Positions 1 through 7,877 of a DNA stretch of 33,614 nt are shown one piece after another; position 1 is the first letter of the stretch; each line of letters starts with the position of its first letter. The translations under genes and the position numbers were made by a program. The notes beneath the pieces were generated by a model. It saw nothing but the letters and a program-made list of their open reading frames with translations. It did no database searches and was not told the DNA's origin. The stretch spans positions 1 through 33,614 of the forward strand of contig JADFXD010000028.1 of assembly GCA_015233725.1 (NCBI GenBank), written 5' to 3'. Origin of the DNA: Nitrospirota bacterium (lineage in GTDB: Bacteria; Nitrospirota; Thermodesulfovibrionia; Thermodesulfovibrionales; Magnetobacteriaceae).

Positions 1-6
1 ATTATA

Positions 7-1308
7 ATGAAGACGGGGCAGTATCCCGAGGCCGAGTTCATAGCGGAGATGTCCAGGCTGCCCGCACCGCATATCCTTGAGATAGGGTCGCGCAAGGTGG
101 TTGGCTCCATGCCGCGTCAACTGATAAGTTCAAAGGCCAGGTTCACTGGTCTGGATATCATGGATGGTGAGGGGGTTGATGTCGTGGGGGATGCCCACAG
201 GCTGTCGGAGTTGTTTGAGCCTGACACCTTTGATGGCGTGTACTCGGCGGCAGTCTTTGAGCATATCGCCATGCCCTGGAAGGTAGCCCTTGAGATAAAC
301 AGGGTTGTCCGTCCGGGAGGTTTTGTCTATATTGCCAGCCACCATACCTATCCCATGCACGAAATGCCCTGGGACTTCTGGCGCTACGGTAAAGACGCCT
401 TCTCGACCATCTTTGGCAGCTTCAGCGGATTTGAAGTCGAAAACGAAGGACTCGTATGGCCAGCATCGCTATGTCACCATAACACACAATCTGTCGTTGC
501 CAACGGCGAAAGGTGCTACCTATTTACTCATGTCCTTGCGCGTAAAACGCACAACTACAACGCAGCTAAGTACAAGTGGGACATAGACTGCATGGATATC
601 CTGCCAAAGTGGCACTTCTATCCCGAAAAAACCGGTATCACCGTGATTGAGAAGGGCGAGGGAGATATAAAGCGTGGTTACCGCGCACTTGAAAAGCCGG
701 TTGGCTCGGTGGATGCCCTCTTTGACGCCTTCATAAGCGACGTCAAAAACGACCTGAAAATAGCCAACGGGCAGCAGCGGAGCCTCCCGAGGGTTGCCTT
801 GCTGACAACCCCAGAGGGGAAGAAGGCCTTACATGGCAACAACCTCGAGGGTCTGAGTGTTGAGGTGCATAGCTACAATAGCGTCAGAAGTGCCAGGGCA
901 ATATATGGTCTGCCGCGGAGGATGAAGGCCGGGCGATTTGATGCCGTAATCCTGTGGGATGTCCTGGGACTCCTGGAATATCCGTGGGTTGCGGCGCTGT
1001 CCATAGCGCACATGACCCGTCCAGGTGGAAGGCTCTTCGTCTTGGACCGCAACACCAAACCGCTTGCTCGGCAGCATGACCTGTGGCGCTTCAGCAGCGA
1101 GGCCCTTCGTGTTATCTTCAACCCGGCGGCGGGCTTTGAGGTCGGCGACGCCTTGATAGCCGACCCCGCCACGCTATACCCCAAGAACATGTCAGACCCC
1201 ATGTTTAAATACTATAACAAGGATGATGCCTGCTACTTTACCAGCGCATGTGTGGCAACAAGGCTGCAGGGTCAGGAAAGCGACAGATTCAGATGGAATG
1301 TTAAATAA
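7..1308 (+). CDS. Tandem SAM-dependent methyltransferase-like protein (Methyltransf_11 type)
   Basis: The 433-residue protein has an N-terminal class I methyltransferase fold. Motif I is HILEIGSR (residues 23-30), an acidic strand follows (GLDIMDGEGVDVVGD), and the post-motif region is VFEHIAMPW...EINRVVRPGG, typical of Methyltransf_11. A second half (about 255-433) repeats the late part of the fold (FDAVILWDVLGLLEYPW...MTRPGGRLFVL, then DLWRFSSEALRVIF), mirroring DFWRYGKDAFSTIF of the first half, but I see no glycine-rich motif I in it. It therefore looks like a duplicated domain with a degenerate second copy. Such proteins often sit in surface-glycan clusters; the substrate cannot be told. 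The frame is open to the left edge, so the true start could lie outside the window, although ATG at 7 begins close to the expected N-terminus. Confidence 0.75.
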   Translation: MKTGQYPEAEFIAEMSRLPAPHILEIGSRKVVGSMPRQLISSKARFTGLDIMDGEGVDVVGDAHRLSELFEPDTFDGVYSAAVFEHIAMPWKVALEINRVVRPGGFVYIASHHTYPMHEMPWDFWRYGKDAFSTIFGSFSGFEVENEGLVWPASLCHHNTQSVVANGERCYLFTHVLARKTHNYNAAKYKWDIDCMDILPKWHFYPEKTGITVIEKGEGDIKRGYRALEKPVGSVDALFDAFISDVKNDLKIANGQQRSLPRVALLTTPEGKKALHGNNLEGLSVEVHSYNSVRSARAIYGLPRRMKAGRFDAVILWDVLGLLEYPWVAALSIAHMTRPGGRLFVLDRNTKPLARQHDLWRFSSEALRVIFNPAAGFEVGDALIADPATLYPKNMSDPMFKYYNKDDACYFTSACVATRLQGQESDRFRWNVK

Positions 1309-1345
1309 AACATTTGCTTTAGATTTGTCTTTGCTTGAAAAAAAC

Positions 1346-1375
1346 TTGACAAAAATTTAATAGGTGTGCTATCAT
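1346..1375 (+). promoter_or_regulatory. Sigma70-type promoter of the barrel/cupredoxin/cyclase module
   Basis: TTGACA at 1346-1351, an 18-nt spacer, then TATCAT at 1370-1375. The expected transcription start is about 1382, which is itself the A of an in-frame ATG (6 nt after the -10 box). This rules out the in-frame ATG at 1364, which lies inside the promoter, and suggests a leaderless mRNA. Confidence 0.7.
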
Positions 1376-1381
1376 ACATAC

Positions 1382-2296
1382 ATGTCTTCATTAAAACATG
1401 TATGTCGAAGAATTAACATGCTTAAGTATGTGCATGTAGTTATGTTGGTTACTGTCATGTTTTGTCAAACCGTAAGCGCCGAATGGGCAGATTGGATTCT
1501 TAACGCCTCTTTAGATGGAGGGTTTGAGGATAATGTTAATTTTGGCGTTGAGAAGTACATGAGATTAAGCGATTTAACCGCCTCTCAATCCGTACTCTTT
1601 GGGAGGTATTATCAGTTAGGCGATTATTTCAGGTTGAGCATTGCCGCCGACTTAAAGGCAAAGGAATATAAACGATATGATGGCCTGGACAACGTGTACT
1701 CAGGTGCAACTGTGGCATTAACTCATAAGTGTGGTTGGGGGTTAGAAGCTCCATGGATAAGGATTCATAGTTCTGCAGGTTATTTATCTTTTGATGAGAG
1801 CATGAGAAATAGTTTGATGTATAATGGAGGACTTACCTTTGGGAAGCGATTTTCCGAGAGGTTTGACATGCTGCTATCATACAATTTTATTTATCGTGAC
1901 GGCAAAAACAGCAAAGGCATCGCCGGGTTTATGGACAATGCTTTTGATCAGGTTGGAAATAAAGGCTCTGTTGTGTTAAATTATTTGCTCACAGAGCGGT
2001 TATTGGCATCTCTTGGCGATTCCGTTTATTATGGTGATGTCAACTCTACAGGCGAGCCAGATGATTTTAATACGGTTAAGAGCTTTACTAAGGCTTTAAT
2101 ACGTGACACTACCTTCAACAGCCGCTTGTGGACCTATAGATTTGAAGCCCTTGCTAATGAATTTACCGTTGGGTTGAGTTATGCCTTAAGCGGGCATACA
2201 TCCCTGAATGTCAGCTATATTCGTGTAGATGGTTATACCTCTGATTTACACTATTATGATAACCTTGTCTCTACAAACATTAAGTATAGCTTTTAA
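1382..2296 (+). CDS. Outer-membrane beta-barrel protein, first gene of a cupredoxin-cyclase module
   Basis: The 304-residue protein starts with a signal peptide: a basic n-region (KHVCRRINMLK), a hydrophobic core (VHVVMLVTVMF) and a likely cleavage after QTVSA, leaving EWADW. The rest is alternating polar and aromatic strands with short turns (for example LLSYNFIYRDG, ALANEFTVGLSYAL). It ends in KYSF, the Y-x-F C-terminal pattern recognised by the barrel assembly machinery. I do not recognise a named family; porin-like or DUF3570-like barrels look closest. The start is set by the promoter just upstream: ATG 1382 lies 6 nt after the -10 box. ATG 1418 (MLKYVHVV...) is the alternative if translation needs a leader. 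The stop abuts the next gene's GTG-ATG, so the two are co-translated. Confidence 0.75.
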   Translation: MSSLKHVCRRINMLKYVHVVMLVTVMFCQTVSAEWADWILNASLDGGFEDNVNFGVEKYMRLSDLTASQSVLFGRYYQLGDYFRLSIAADLKAKEYKRYDGLDNVYSGATVALTHKCGWGLEAPWIRIHSSAGYLSFDESMRNSLMYNGGLTFGKRFSERFDMLLSYNFIYRDGKNSKGIAGFMDNAFDQVGNKGSVVLNYLLTERLLASLGDSVYYGDVNSTGEPDDFNTVKSFTKALIRDTTFNSRLWTYRFEALANEFTVGLSYALSGHTSLNVSYIRVDGYTSDLHYYDNLVSTNIKYSF

Positions 2297-2299
2297 GTG

Positions 2300-2968
2300 A
2301 TGACAAAGATTGCGATATATATTATAGTTCTGCTTTGTTTGTGCTCGCCTGGGATAGGGTATTGTTACGACCTTGTCTCAGAGATCAAAGACGCTGAGGG
2401 TGCGTTGCTTGAGAATGCCGTGATAACTGCAACCCCTCTCTCTGGTGAGTTTAAAAAGCCCGACAAGAATCTTACCGTTGAGATCGATCAAATCGATAAG
2501 ACCTTTGTTGACTTTGTAACACCCATAATGGTAGGCACTACGTTGGTTTTTCCTAACAGCGATAAGATACGTCATCAGGTGTATTCGTTTTCAGAGGCAA
2601 AGAAGTTTGAAATCCCCTTGTATCCTCCAGGGCAGGGTCGTGCTACTCCCGTAACATTTGACAAACCTGGCGTTGTTGTCTTAGGCTGCAACATCCATGA
2701 TTGGATGAAGGCATACGTTTACGTTGTTGAAACCCCGTTTTTTGCAAAGACTGGTAAAAATGGAAAGGCAACTATCAAAGATATCCCGCCAGGTCAGTAT
2801 AAGATAGAGGTCTGGCACCCTTATATAAAGAAATCCTCTGCAACAGTGAAACAGCCGGTCAACATTGGCAAGGAAGGCGATATGAAGGTTGACTTTGTAA
2901 TAGATGTCAAGAAGGCGTTGACTGTCAGACGTGCCCCTGGTTCTATTGGGGGTGGGGTATATCCTTAA
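2300..2968 (+). CDS. Periplasmic cupredoxin-like protein with carboxypeptidase-regulatory-like fold
   Basis: This is a secreted protein of about 222 residues. A signal peptide (IAIYIIVLLCLCSPGIGYC) is followed by a beta-rich domain (DLVSEIKDAEGALLENAVITATP, like carboxypeptidase-regulatory repeats). A plastocyanin-like section comes next. Counting from the GTG at 2297, the type 1 copper ligands appear as H93 (RHQVYSF) and C131-N-I-H134-D-W-M137. A second regulatory-like section (GKATIKDIPPGQYKIEVWHPY) follows. Proteins of this layout are often labelled methylamine utilization protein, but no amine pathway is seen here. GTG 2297 directly follows the previous stop and ATG 2300 follows it; I chose ATG. 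Its position between an outer-membrane barrel and a membrane cyclase suggests a periplasmic copper or redox component of a sensory module (inference). Confidence 0.75.
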   Translation: MTKIAIYIIVLLCLCSPGIGYCYDLVSEIKDAEGALLENAVITATPLSGEFKKPDKNLTVEIDQIDKTFVDFVTPIMVGTTLVFPNSDKIRHQVYSFSEAKKFEIPLYPPGQGRATPVTFDKPGVVVLGCNIHDWMKAYVYVVETPFFAKTGKNGKATIKDIPPGQYKIEVWHPYIKKSSATVKQPVNIGKEGDMKVDFVIDVKKALTVRRAPGSIGGGVYP

Positions 2969-2997
2969 ATTTTCACTTCGGTAGTTTTCAGTCACGT

Positions 2998-4665
2998 TTG
3001 TTATTTTATATAGTTGGTCTGATAGTGATAATCCAACTATTGATGTTCTTGTTCGTTAATCTTGCAGCTATGGCAAGCGCTCGTTCCATAATCTCAGAGA
3101 ATTTGATTGTAGAACATAGGGTGTTCAATACGATAATGGATAACCGAATAAGGCAGATTTCAGAAAGTGCAAGGCTCTTGTCAATGGATTATGCCTTTAA
3201 ACAGTCTATTTCCAGCGTTGACAACAAAACCCTTATCTCAATTATTGAGAATCTAAGACAGCGAATTAACGCTGACTTCATCACCCTCGTCTCCTTAGAG
3301 TACACCGTAATGGCAGATACTATAAAGCCTGATCTGAGTGGTAAGCAGTTTATGTCTCGTGCCTTGATCGAAAAGGCTGAGGAACAAGGCGAGTTATCTT
3401 CAATCACGATAAGAGAAGGAGGGTACTATCAAATTGAGATTATTCCAATCCTTGCCCCAGACCCCATTGCATGGCTTGTGATAGGATTTTTGATCAATGA
3501 CACTGTCTTAAAAGATATCAAGAATCTTATATTAGCCCAAATCTCTGTTTTTGAACTGGACTCAGGCGGAAGATTAAAGATAGTGGCAAGCACGCTCCCT
3601 GAAGGACTCAAAAAACTCCTCTTTGGGAAGGTGAAATCTGCCAATTTATCTGTAGAAGGTAATCAGTCCATCATACTTGGCCAAAATGAATATATATCGC
3701 TCATATCACCGCTTGAAAAAAAAGGAGGCTCTAATCTTTATGTCTTATTGCAGAGGTCAATGGATGATGTCTTGGAGCCGTATTATCGATTGCGTACAAG
3801 GCTTGCTATAATATCCCTGATCGGTCTGCTGATCTCCTTTGCTGTTTCCATGAGGATATCCCGCTCCGTTACAAGACCCGTCAGTACGCTTGTTGATGGT
3901 GTCAGACAGATAGAAGGTGGAAACTATGACCTTCATATCGGAGTAACTCAAAGAGACGAGTTGGGAGAGTTGTCAAATGCCTTTAACAATATGGCAAGAG
4001 GATTAAAGGAGAGAGATTTAGTCAGCGATTTGCTTGGTAAGGTGGTCTCTCCTGTCATTGCCAAGGAGCTTTTAAGCAAAAAAGTAGAGTTAGGCGGCGA
4101 GGAAAAGGAAGTCACGATATTGTTTTCTGATGTGAGAAATTTTACTGCTTTAAGCGAGAAATACCCTCCCACGATAATCTTAAATATGCTTAACAAATAC
4201 TTAACGGTGATGAGCGCGATAATTGAAAGCCATGGAGGGGTGATAGACAAATACATAGGTGATGCTATTATGGCATTGTTTGGCGCCCCCATAAGCCATC
4301 CCGATGACGTTGACCGTGCCCTTCATGCTGCCTTGGATATGAACGAGGCCCTGAATAAATTAAACGTGGATTTCCAAAGTACAGGCATCCCGCCTATCGA
4401 TATAGGTATTGGCATAAACACTGACATCGTAGTTGCCGGCAATATGGGCTCTGCCCACAGGCTTAACTATACCGTTATCGGCGACGGAGTGAACCTGGCT
4501 TCAAGGCTTGAAGGTCTTACAAAACAATACAAAAAAAGGATTATACTTAGTGACTCAACTTACAAAAAGATAAAAGATTCTTATAAAATAGAGCAAATAG
4601 GTGAGGCGTATGTAAAAGGAAAGACTAAATCAACGATAATTTATACCCTCATTGGAAAGGGTTAG
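2998..4665 (+). CDS. Membrane adenylate cyclase with periplasmic sensor and HAMP (class III)
   Basis: The order is TM1 (about 1-20), a periplasmic Cache-like region (about 30-265), TM2 (about 268-286), HAMP (about 287-340) and a class III cyclase domain (about 368-555). Catalytic features are intact: metal aspartates D378 (FSDVRNFT) and D422 (IGDAIMALFG), ATP-selecting K418 (IDKYIGD) and T492 (NYTVIGDGVN), and transition-state N499 and R503. The Lys/Thr pair points to cAMP rather than cGMP. It is third in the module, downstream of the cupredoxin gene. The start is a problem. TTG 2998 has no Shine-Dalgarno, while the frame stays open upstream to 2893 and encodes LNFHFGSFQSR, a plausible cytoplasmic N-terminus, yet offers no ATG, GTG or other TTG. 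An unusual start or a sequence error is possible. Confidence 0.88.
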   Translation: MLFYIVGLIVIIQLLMFLFVNLAAMASARSIISENLIVEHRVFNTIMDNRIRQISESARLLSMDYAFKQSISSVDNKTLISIIENLRQRINADFITLVSLEYTVMADTIKPDLSGKQFMSRALIEKAEEQGELSSITIREGGYYQIEIIPILAPDPIAWLVIGFLINDTVLKDIKNLILAQISVFELDSGGRLKIVASTLPEGLKKLLFGKVKSANLSVEGNQSIILGQNEYISLISPLEKKGGSNLYVLLQRSMDDVLEPYYRLRTRLAIISLIGLLISFAVSMRISRSVTRPVSTLVDGVRQIEGGNYDLHIGVTQRDELGELSNAFNNMARGLKERDLVSDLLGKVVSPVIAKELLSKKVELGGEEKEVTILFSDVRNFTALSEKYPPTIILNMLNKYLTVMSAIIESHGGVIDKYIGDAIMALFGAPISHPDDVDRALHAALDMNEALNKLNVDFQSTGIPPIDIGIGINTDIVVAGNMGSAHRLNYTVIGDGVNLASRLEGLTKQYKKRIILSDSTYKKIKDSYKIEQIGEAYVKGKTKSTIIYTLIGKG

Positions 4666-4688
4666 CAAATGAGGAGTTTCAGGGGGGA

Positions 4689-5330
4689 TTAATGAGGAGG
4701 CGTCTGTTGTAAGAATCCCTCGATCTCTGCTAACAATGCCTCCGGCTCTGCCCTCTCTGCCGACGAAAATATCACCAGTTGTTCGGCATCAAACGACAAC
4801 ACGACGGCATAGTAGTGTTCCGTCTGACCAAACCCTGGTATAGGCATGCCGTGTTGTGAGGCAATCTTTTGGACGAAGGCCGCGCCATCGGGGTTGTGTG
4901 GCTGCGTAGCGACGTGGTCAAGGCGGATGCCTCTTAGGTCGTCAAGCTGCCTCTTGATCGTCTTTTTCTTGTTCGCTGCAGGACGCTCCTGCCTTCCAAT
5001 GGCCTTTGTATGATTGAGCAGTATGATGCGTTCTTTCCTGTCGATGATGGTCTCCAGGACGGACTCCTTAAAGACATATGCCCTGCACAGGGGGTATAAG
5101 AGCATAAACACTATGGCGCTGATGACGAAGTGTATGTATCCCGACCAGTGCAGAGACGCCACGAGCATGAGCCAAGCCATCGCCACACACCCGCTGACAA
5201 AGACGCTGGCCAGCTCCCGGTTGTAGACGCCGCCGTGAAGCACGCTGCCCTTGCGTGTCTTAAACGACCCCGTCTCAACCCTCAGGATATCGCCCCTGAT
5301 CTCTAAGCGGTAACCCGTCTCGTCATCCAC
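4689..5330 (-). CDS. Uncharacterised protein with two central membrane segments
   Basis: I do not recognise a family for this 213-residue protein. It has a polar N-terminus of about 40 residues, then two close hydrophobic segments (VFVSGCVAMAWLMLVASL and FVISAIVFMLLYPL, about residues 48-85). A basic, soluble C-terminal part follows (RKERIILLNH..., GRQERPAANKKKTIKRQL). The C-terminal FSSAERAEPEALLAEIEGFLQQ resembles the last helix of small PH-like membrane proteins, so a photosystem-assembly or bPH-type fold is conceivable but unproven. The start is GTG 5330 with GAGG seven bases upstream. It is convergent with the cyclase gene (24 bp between stops) and is separated from its upstream neighbour by a GC-rich hairpin repeat. 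Confidence 0.6.
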   Translation of the reverse strand: MDDETGYRLEIRGDILRVETGSFKTRKGSVLHGGVYNRELASVFVSGCVAMAWLMLVASLHWSGYIHFVISAIVFMLLYPLCRAYVFKESVLETIIDRKERIILLNHTKAIGRQERPAANKKKTIKRQLDDLRGIRLDHVATQPHNPDGAAFVQKIASQHGMPIPGFGQTEHYYAVVLSFDAEQLVIFSSAERAEPEALLAEIEGFLQQTPPH

Positions 5331-5356
5331 AGCGCTACCTCAACCCCACGCCACAA

Positions 5357-5428
5357 GAAAAAAAGGGGGGCGGCGCTGCCCCCCCCTCGACCCCCCCTGC
5401 AAGGGGACCAGTCCCCTTGACCCCTTTC
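5357..5428 (-). repeat. GC-rich two-hairpin repeat, copy 1 (terminator-like on the minus strand)
   Basis: Two inverted repeats are present: a G-run/C-run stem around 5365-5387 and AAGGGGA-CCAG-TCCCCTT at 5401-5418, then GACCCC. Read on the minus strand, the first stem is followed by eight T, as in a Rho-independent terminator, and it lies just after the NTF2-like gene. Related copies are at 10499, 12979, 20428, 21251, 24506 and 28771. Confidence 0.8.
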
Positions 5429-5465
5429 TGCTTGCGCGTAGACATGTGCACAATGTATGTTGAAC

Positions 5466-5864
5466 TTATGGATATGGAGAGAATTGGTCTGCTACTGCCC
5501 ACCACTTGCCATCTTCATTGACCAATGCAAACATATCTCGTCCGCCTGTTTTTATGGTTTGTCCTCCCATCTCAAAAGACATATCGAAGTAATATGTCAC
5601 AATGGCAAAGGTATTGTTTCCGAAGAGTTCTATTTGGGGATCGGTCTCTTTCCAATAATGGATTTTTGCCGCTTGTGTAAATTTTTTCCAGGCTGCCACG
5701 CACGCTTCCCGTCCTTCAAGGCGCAACCGGTCGGTGGCAGAGATAGCCACCATATTTTTATGAAAATACTGCGTCAGCTCATCCGGCCTGTTTTCGATTG
5801 TCCACAGGCGATTTAATGTTTGGATAGTTGTCCACACTTCTTCTTTTATTAAGGCTTGACTCAT
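5466..5864 (-). CDS. NTF2-like (SnoaL/DUF4440-type) protein
   Basis: The 132-residue protein has the cone-shaped NTF2 layout. N-terminal helices (WTTIQTLNRLWTIENRPDELTQYFHKNMVAISATD) come first, then GREACVAAWKKF, then a beta sheet (IHYWKETDPQIELFGNNTFAIVTYYFDMSFEMGG, GRDMFALVNEDGKWWAVADQFSPYP). Family members act as small ligand-binding or isomerase-like modules; no catalytic residue is decisive here, so the function is unknown. The start at 5864 is set by AAGGAGG at 5871-5877. An in-frame upstream extension to 6023 exists but lacks a ribosome site and family similarity. The C-terminus runs to the family's usual end, so it appears intact. Confidence 0.78.
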   Translation of the reverse strand: MSQALIKEEVWTTIQTLNRLWTIENRPDELTQYFHKNMVAISATDRLRLEGREACVAAWKKFTQAAKIHYWKETDPQIELFGNNTFAIVTYYFDMSFEMGGQTIKTGGRDMFALVNEDGKWWAVADQFSPYP

Positions 5865-6166
5865 AGCTTTCCTCCTTCTTAAATTACGTCTTAACTTTTT
5901 TGTCCCCTCGACCGGTAAAACCGGCATGTTTATTCTATTAACTGATTGCGCAAAACGGCTAAGATCAATACGATAACCATAGGCGGCAATCAGGCGATAT
6001 TCGGATAGCAAGAAGGAAGACATAAGGACAGAGATGGAAGGGTTGGTTGTGGTAAAGTAATTAAAAAAGCTAGCGTTGCATTGAGAGAGAGTGCAACAAC
6101 GATGCCAGCTCCCCTGAGCCTTATACTTTCCGCATCAAATCGATATAAATTCCCCATCAGAGATTG
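5865..6166. other. Intergenic region with no convincing gene
   Basis: About 300 bases lie between the NTF2-like gene and the direct-repeat copy. Short open frames on the minus strand (to 6023 and 6172) have no ribosome site and no recognisable domain. On the minus strand a candidate TACAAT at about 6163-6168 lies 19 nt after TTGACA in the 34-bp repeat, so this may be a long 5' leader of the NTF2-like mRNA. Confidence 0.4.
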
Positions 6167-6200
6167 TAACATTACTCACGAGGGATTTGTCAAGGGGGCT
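6167..6200 (-). repeat. 34-bp direct repeat, copy downstream of the DUF29 gene
   Basis: This is identical over 34 bp to 6701-6734 and in the same orientation. On the minus strand it contains TTGACAAATCC, with TTGACA resembling a -35 box. The two copies bracket the DUF29 gene with a 534-bp period. Confidence 0.85.
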
Positions 6201-6222
6201 TGGGAAAATTTTTTTAGACGGA

Positions 6223-6687
6223 CTATTCGGGCTTGAAACTGTAATCCATTAATTGCTCAAAGGTATAGGGGCAGGTCTTAGGTAACACCTTGGCACTAAT
6301 TCCTGTCTCATCTTCAAATGTTCGTTTAGCTGCTATAAATCCTTTATCTATAATGGTTTCTATTTTATTCTTCAGGCTTGGACTGTTCTCAAGCAGATAC
6401 TCAATCTCTGTTCTTTGATTACCTATTGTTGCGCTCCAACTTCCAGAACGCAGTCTTGGTTGGTACTGCCATTTTAGCAGGTGCATTATTAATACCTTTA
6501 ATCGGCTAAATAGCTCTTTTTTACTGCTCCTGGCCATATCCTCCAGCTCCTCTACTATATTATCCAGGTCTATCTCTGTGAATCTGCCTTGCCGCAAAAG
6601 GCCGGCATTATGAAACGCCCATTGATAAAAATCAACCTCATAGAGGGCACGGGCTGTAAGCGTGTCGTTATCTGTTAAGGTATCCAT
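6223..6687 (-). CDS. DUF29 family protein
   Basis: The 154-residue protein matches the DUF29 pattern. An N-terminal YEVDFYQWAFHNAGLLRQGR is followed by DLDNIVEELEDMARSSKKEL, then a helical LKVLIMHLLKWQYQP and RSGSWSATIGNQRTEIEYLL, and a C-terminal section ending CPYTFEQLMDYSF. Length is normal for the family and no residue looks missing. DUF29 proteins occur in many paralogues in cyanobacteria and some other bacteria; their function is unknown. The gene is preceded by TATACT at 6694-6699, 6 nt before ATG 6687, and has no Shine-Dalgarno, suggesting leaderless translation. It sits between two identical 34-bp direct repeats, as if the gene plus one repeat copy had been inserted or duplicated as a unit. 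Confidence 0.9.
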   Translation of the reverse strand: MDTLTDNDTLTARALYEVDFYQWAFHNAGLLRQGRFTEIDLDNIVEELEDMARSSKKELFSRLKVLIMHLLKWQYQPRLRSGSWSATIGNQRTEIEYLLENSPSLKNKIETIIDKGFIAAKRTFEDETGISAKVLPKTCPYTFEQLMDYSFKPE

Positions 6688-6693
6688 TATGCT

Positions 6694-6699
6694 AGTATA
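6694..6699 (-). promoter_or_regulatory. -10 box of the DUF29 gene
   Basis: On the minus strand TATACT is followed by AGCATA and then ATG, a 6-nt distance that would put the transcription start on the start codon. TTGACA lies 22 nt further upstream in the direct repeat, a spacing too long for a standard -35. Confidence 0.5.
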
Positions 6700-6700
6700 C

Positions 6701-6734
6701 TAACATTACTCACGAGGGATTTGTCAAGGGGGCT
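6701..6734 (-). repeat. 34-bp direct repeat, copy upstream of the DUF29 gene
   Basis: Identical to 6167-6200. It lies between the carA stop and the DUF29 promoter. Its end merges with a G-run/C-run hairpin (about 6727-6749) that may terminate the pyr operon on the minus strand. Confidence 0.85.
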
Positions 6735-6761
6735 GCCCGGCGTCCCCCCTTTTTTACCCGG

Positions 6762-7877
6762 TCAAACCAAGTCTCTAAAGCGCCTGAAGAGGTATCCTGA
6801 GTCCTGAGGGCCGGGGCTGGCCTCCGGGTGGTACTGCACGGAGAAGACCGGCAAGTCCACATGCCTCATGCCCTCAGCCGTGCCGTCATAGAGGTTGACG
6901 TGCGTAAGCTCGACCTGTTTGCTGGGGCTATTGATGCTGTCAATGTCAACGCAGTAGTTGTGGTTCTGCGACGTTATCTCAACCCTGCCAGTGTGCAGGT
7001 CCTTTACGGGGTGATTGGCCCCGTGATGACCAAACCTGAGCTTAAATGTCCTGCCGCCAAGGGCAAGTCCCAGTATCTGATGTCCGAGGCATATCCCAAA
7101 GATTGGCTTTTTGCCCAGGAGTTTTCTGACGTTTTCGATGCCATAGGCAACTGCCTCGGGGTCGCCTGGGCCGTTGCTCAACAATATTGCATCCGGTGAC
7201 AGCCCTAAGACCTCATCGGCGCTCGTAGAGGCCGGTACCACCATCACGTCAAAGCCAACACTGACGAGGTTGCGCAGGATGTTTAGCTTTACGCCAAAGT
7301 CGTAGACCACTACCTTCTTTAGAGTGGCAGGGCATTGCAAATTATCATCCAGCGACCAGGGCATTTCGCTCCAGTGGTAGGGTTCTTTGGTGGTTACGTC
7401 TCTTACCAGGTCGATGCCACCTAGGCCGGCGTGTCCCTTGATCCGTTGATAGAGCCTCCGTGGGTCTGCTTCCTGCGTTGATATTATACCCATCATCGAC
7501 CCAGAGGTTCTGAGGTGGGCAGTAAGCGCCCTAGTGTCAATCCCACTGATGGCCACTATGTTGTGCTGCCTCAGATAGTCGTTTACGGACTGATCACCGC
7601 GCCAGTTGCTCCAGCGCTCAAAGGACTCCTTCACGATAAAGCCCTCCACCTTGGGGCCTGCCATTGACTCGATGTCTTGTGTATTGATGCCATAGTTGCC
7701 TATCTGTGTGTAGGTCATGGTCACTATCTGACCTCTGTAGGACGGGTCGGTCAATATCTCCTGGTAGCCGCTCATCGCGGTATTGAAGACGACCTCTCCA
7801 ACGGCCTCACCCTCTGCCCCGAGGGCCTCACCCTCAAACACCATGCCATCAGCAAGTACGAGGAACGCCCTCTTCAT
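6762..7877 (-). CDS. carA: Carbamoyl-phosphate synthase small (glutaminase) subunit
   Basis: This subunit hydrolyses glutamine and passes ammonia to CarB for carbamoyl phosphate, used for pyrimidines and arginine. The 371 residues match the family length. The N-terminal CPSase small-chain domain ([42 protein letters not shown] in outline) is followed by a class I glutamine amidotransferase domain with nucleophile Cys in [15 protein letters not shown] and the His/Glu of [27 protein letters not shown] is the usual conserved segment. ATG 7877 overlaps the pyrC stop as ATGA, so translation is coupled. carB is not in this window. It is third in the pyrB-pyrC-carA operon. Confidence 0.97.
   Translation of the reverse strand: MKRAFLVLADGMVFEGEALGAEGEAVGEVVFNTAMSGYQEILTDPSYRGQIVTMTYTQIGNYGINTQDIESMAGPKVEGFIVKESFERWSNWRGDQSVNDYLRQHNIVAISGIDTRALTAHLRTSGSMMGIISTQEADPRRLYQRIKGHAGLGGIDLVRDVTTKEPYHWSEMPWSLDDNLQCPATLKKVVVYDFGVKLNILRNLVSVGFDVMVVPASTSADEVLGLSPDAILLSNGPGDPEAVAYGIENVRKLLGKKPIFGICLGHQILGLALGGRTFKLRFGHHGANHPVKDLHTGRVEITSQNHNYCVDIDSINSPSKQVELTHVNLYDGTAEGMRHVDLPVFSVQYHPEASPGPQDSGYLFRRFRDLV

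Noticed and set aside
1364..1381. Upstream ATG of the barrel gene as the start
   Set aside because: It lies between the -35 and -10 boxes, so it cannot be in the transcript.
5990..6172. Short minus-strand frame and N-terminal extension before the NTF2-like gene
   Set aside because: No ribosome site, no domain, and AAGGAGG fixes the start at 5864.
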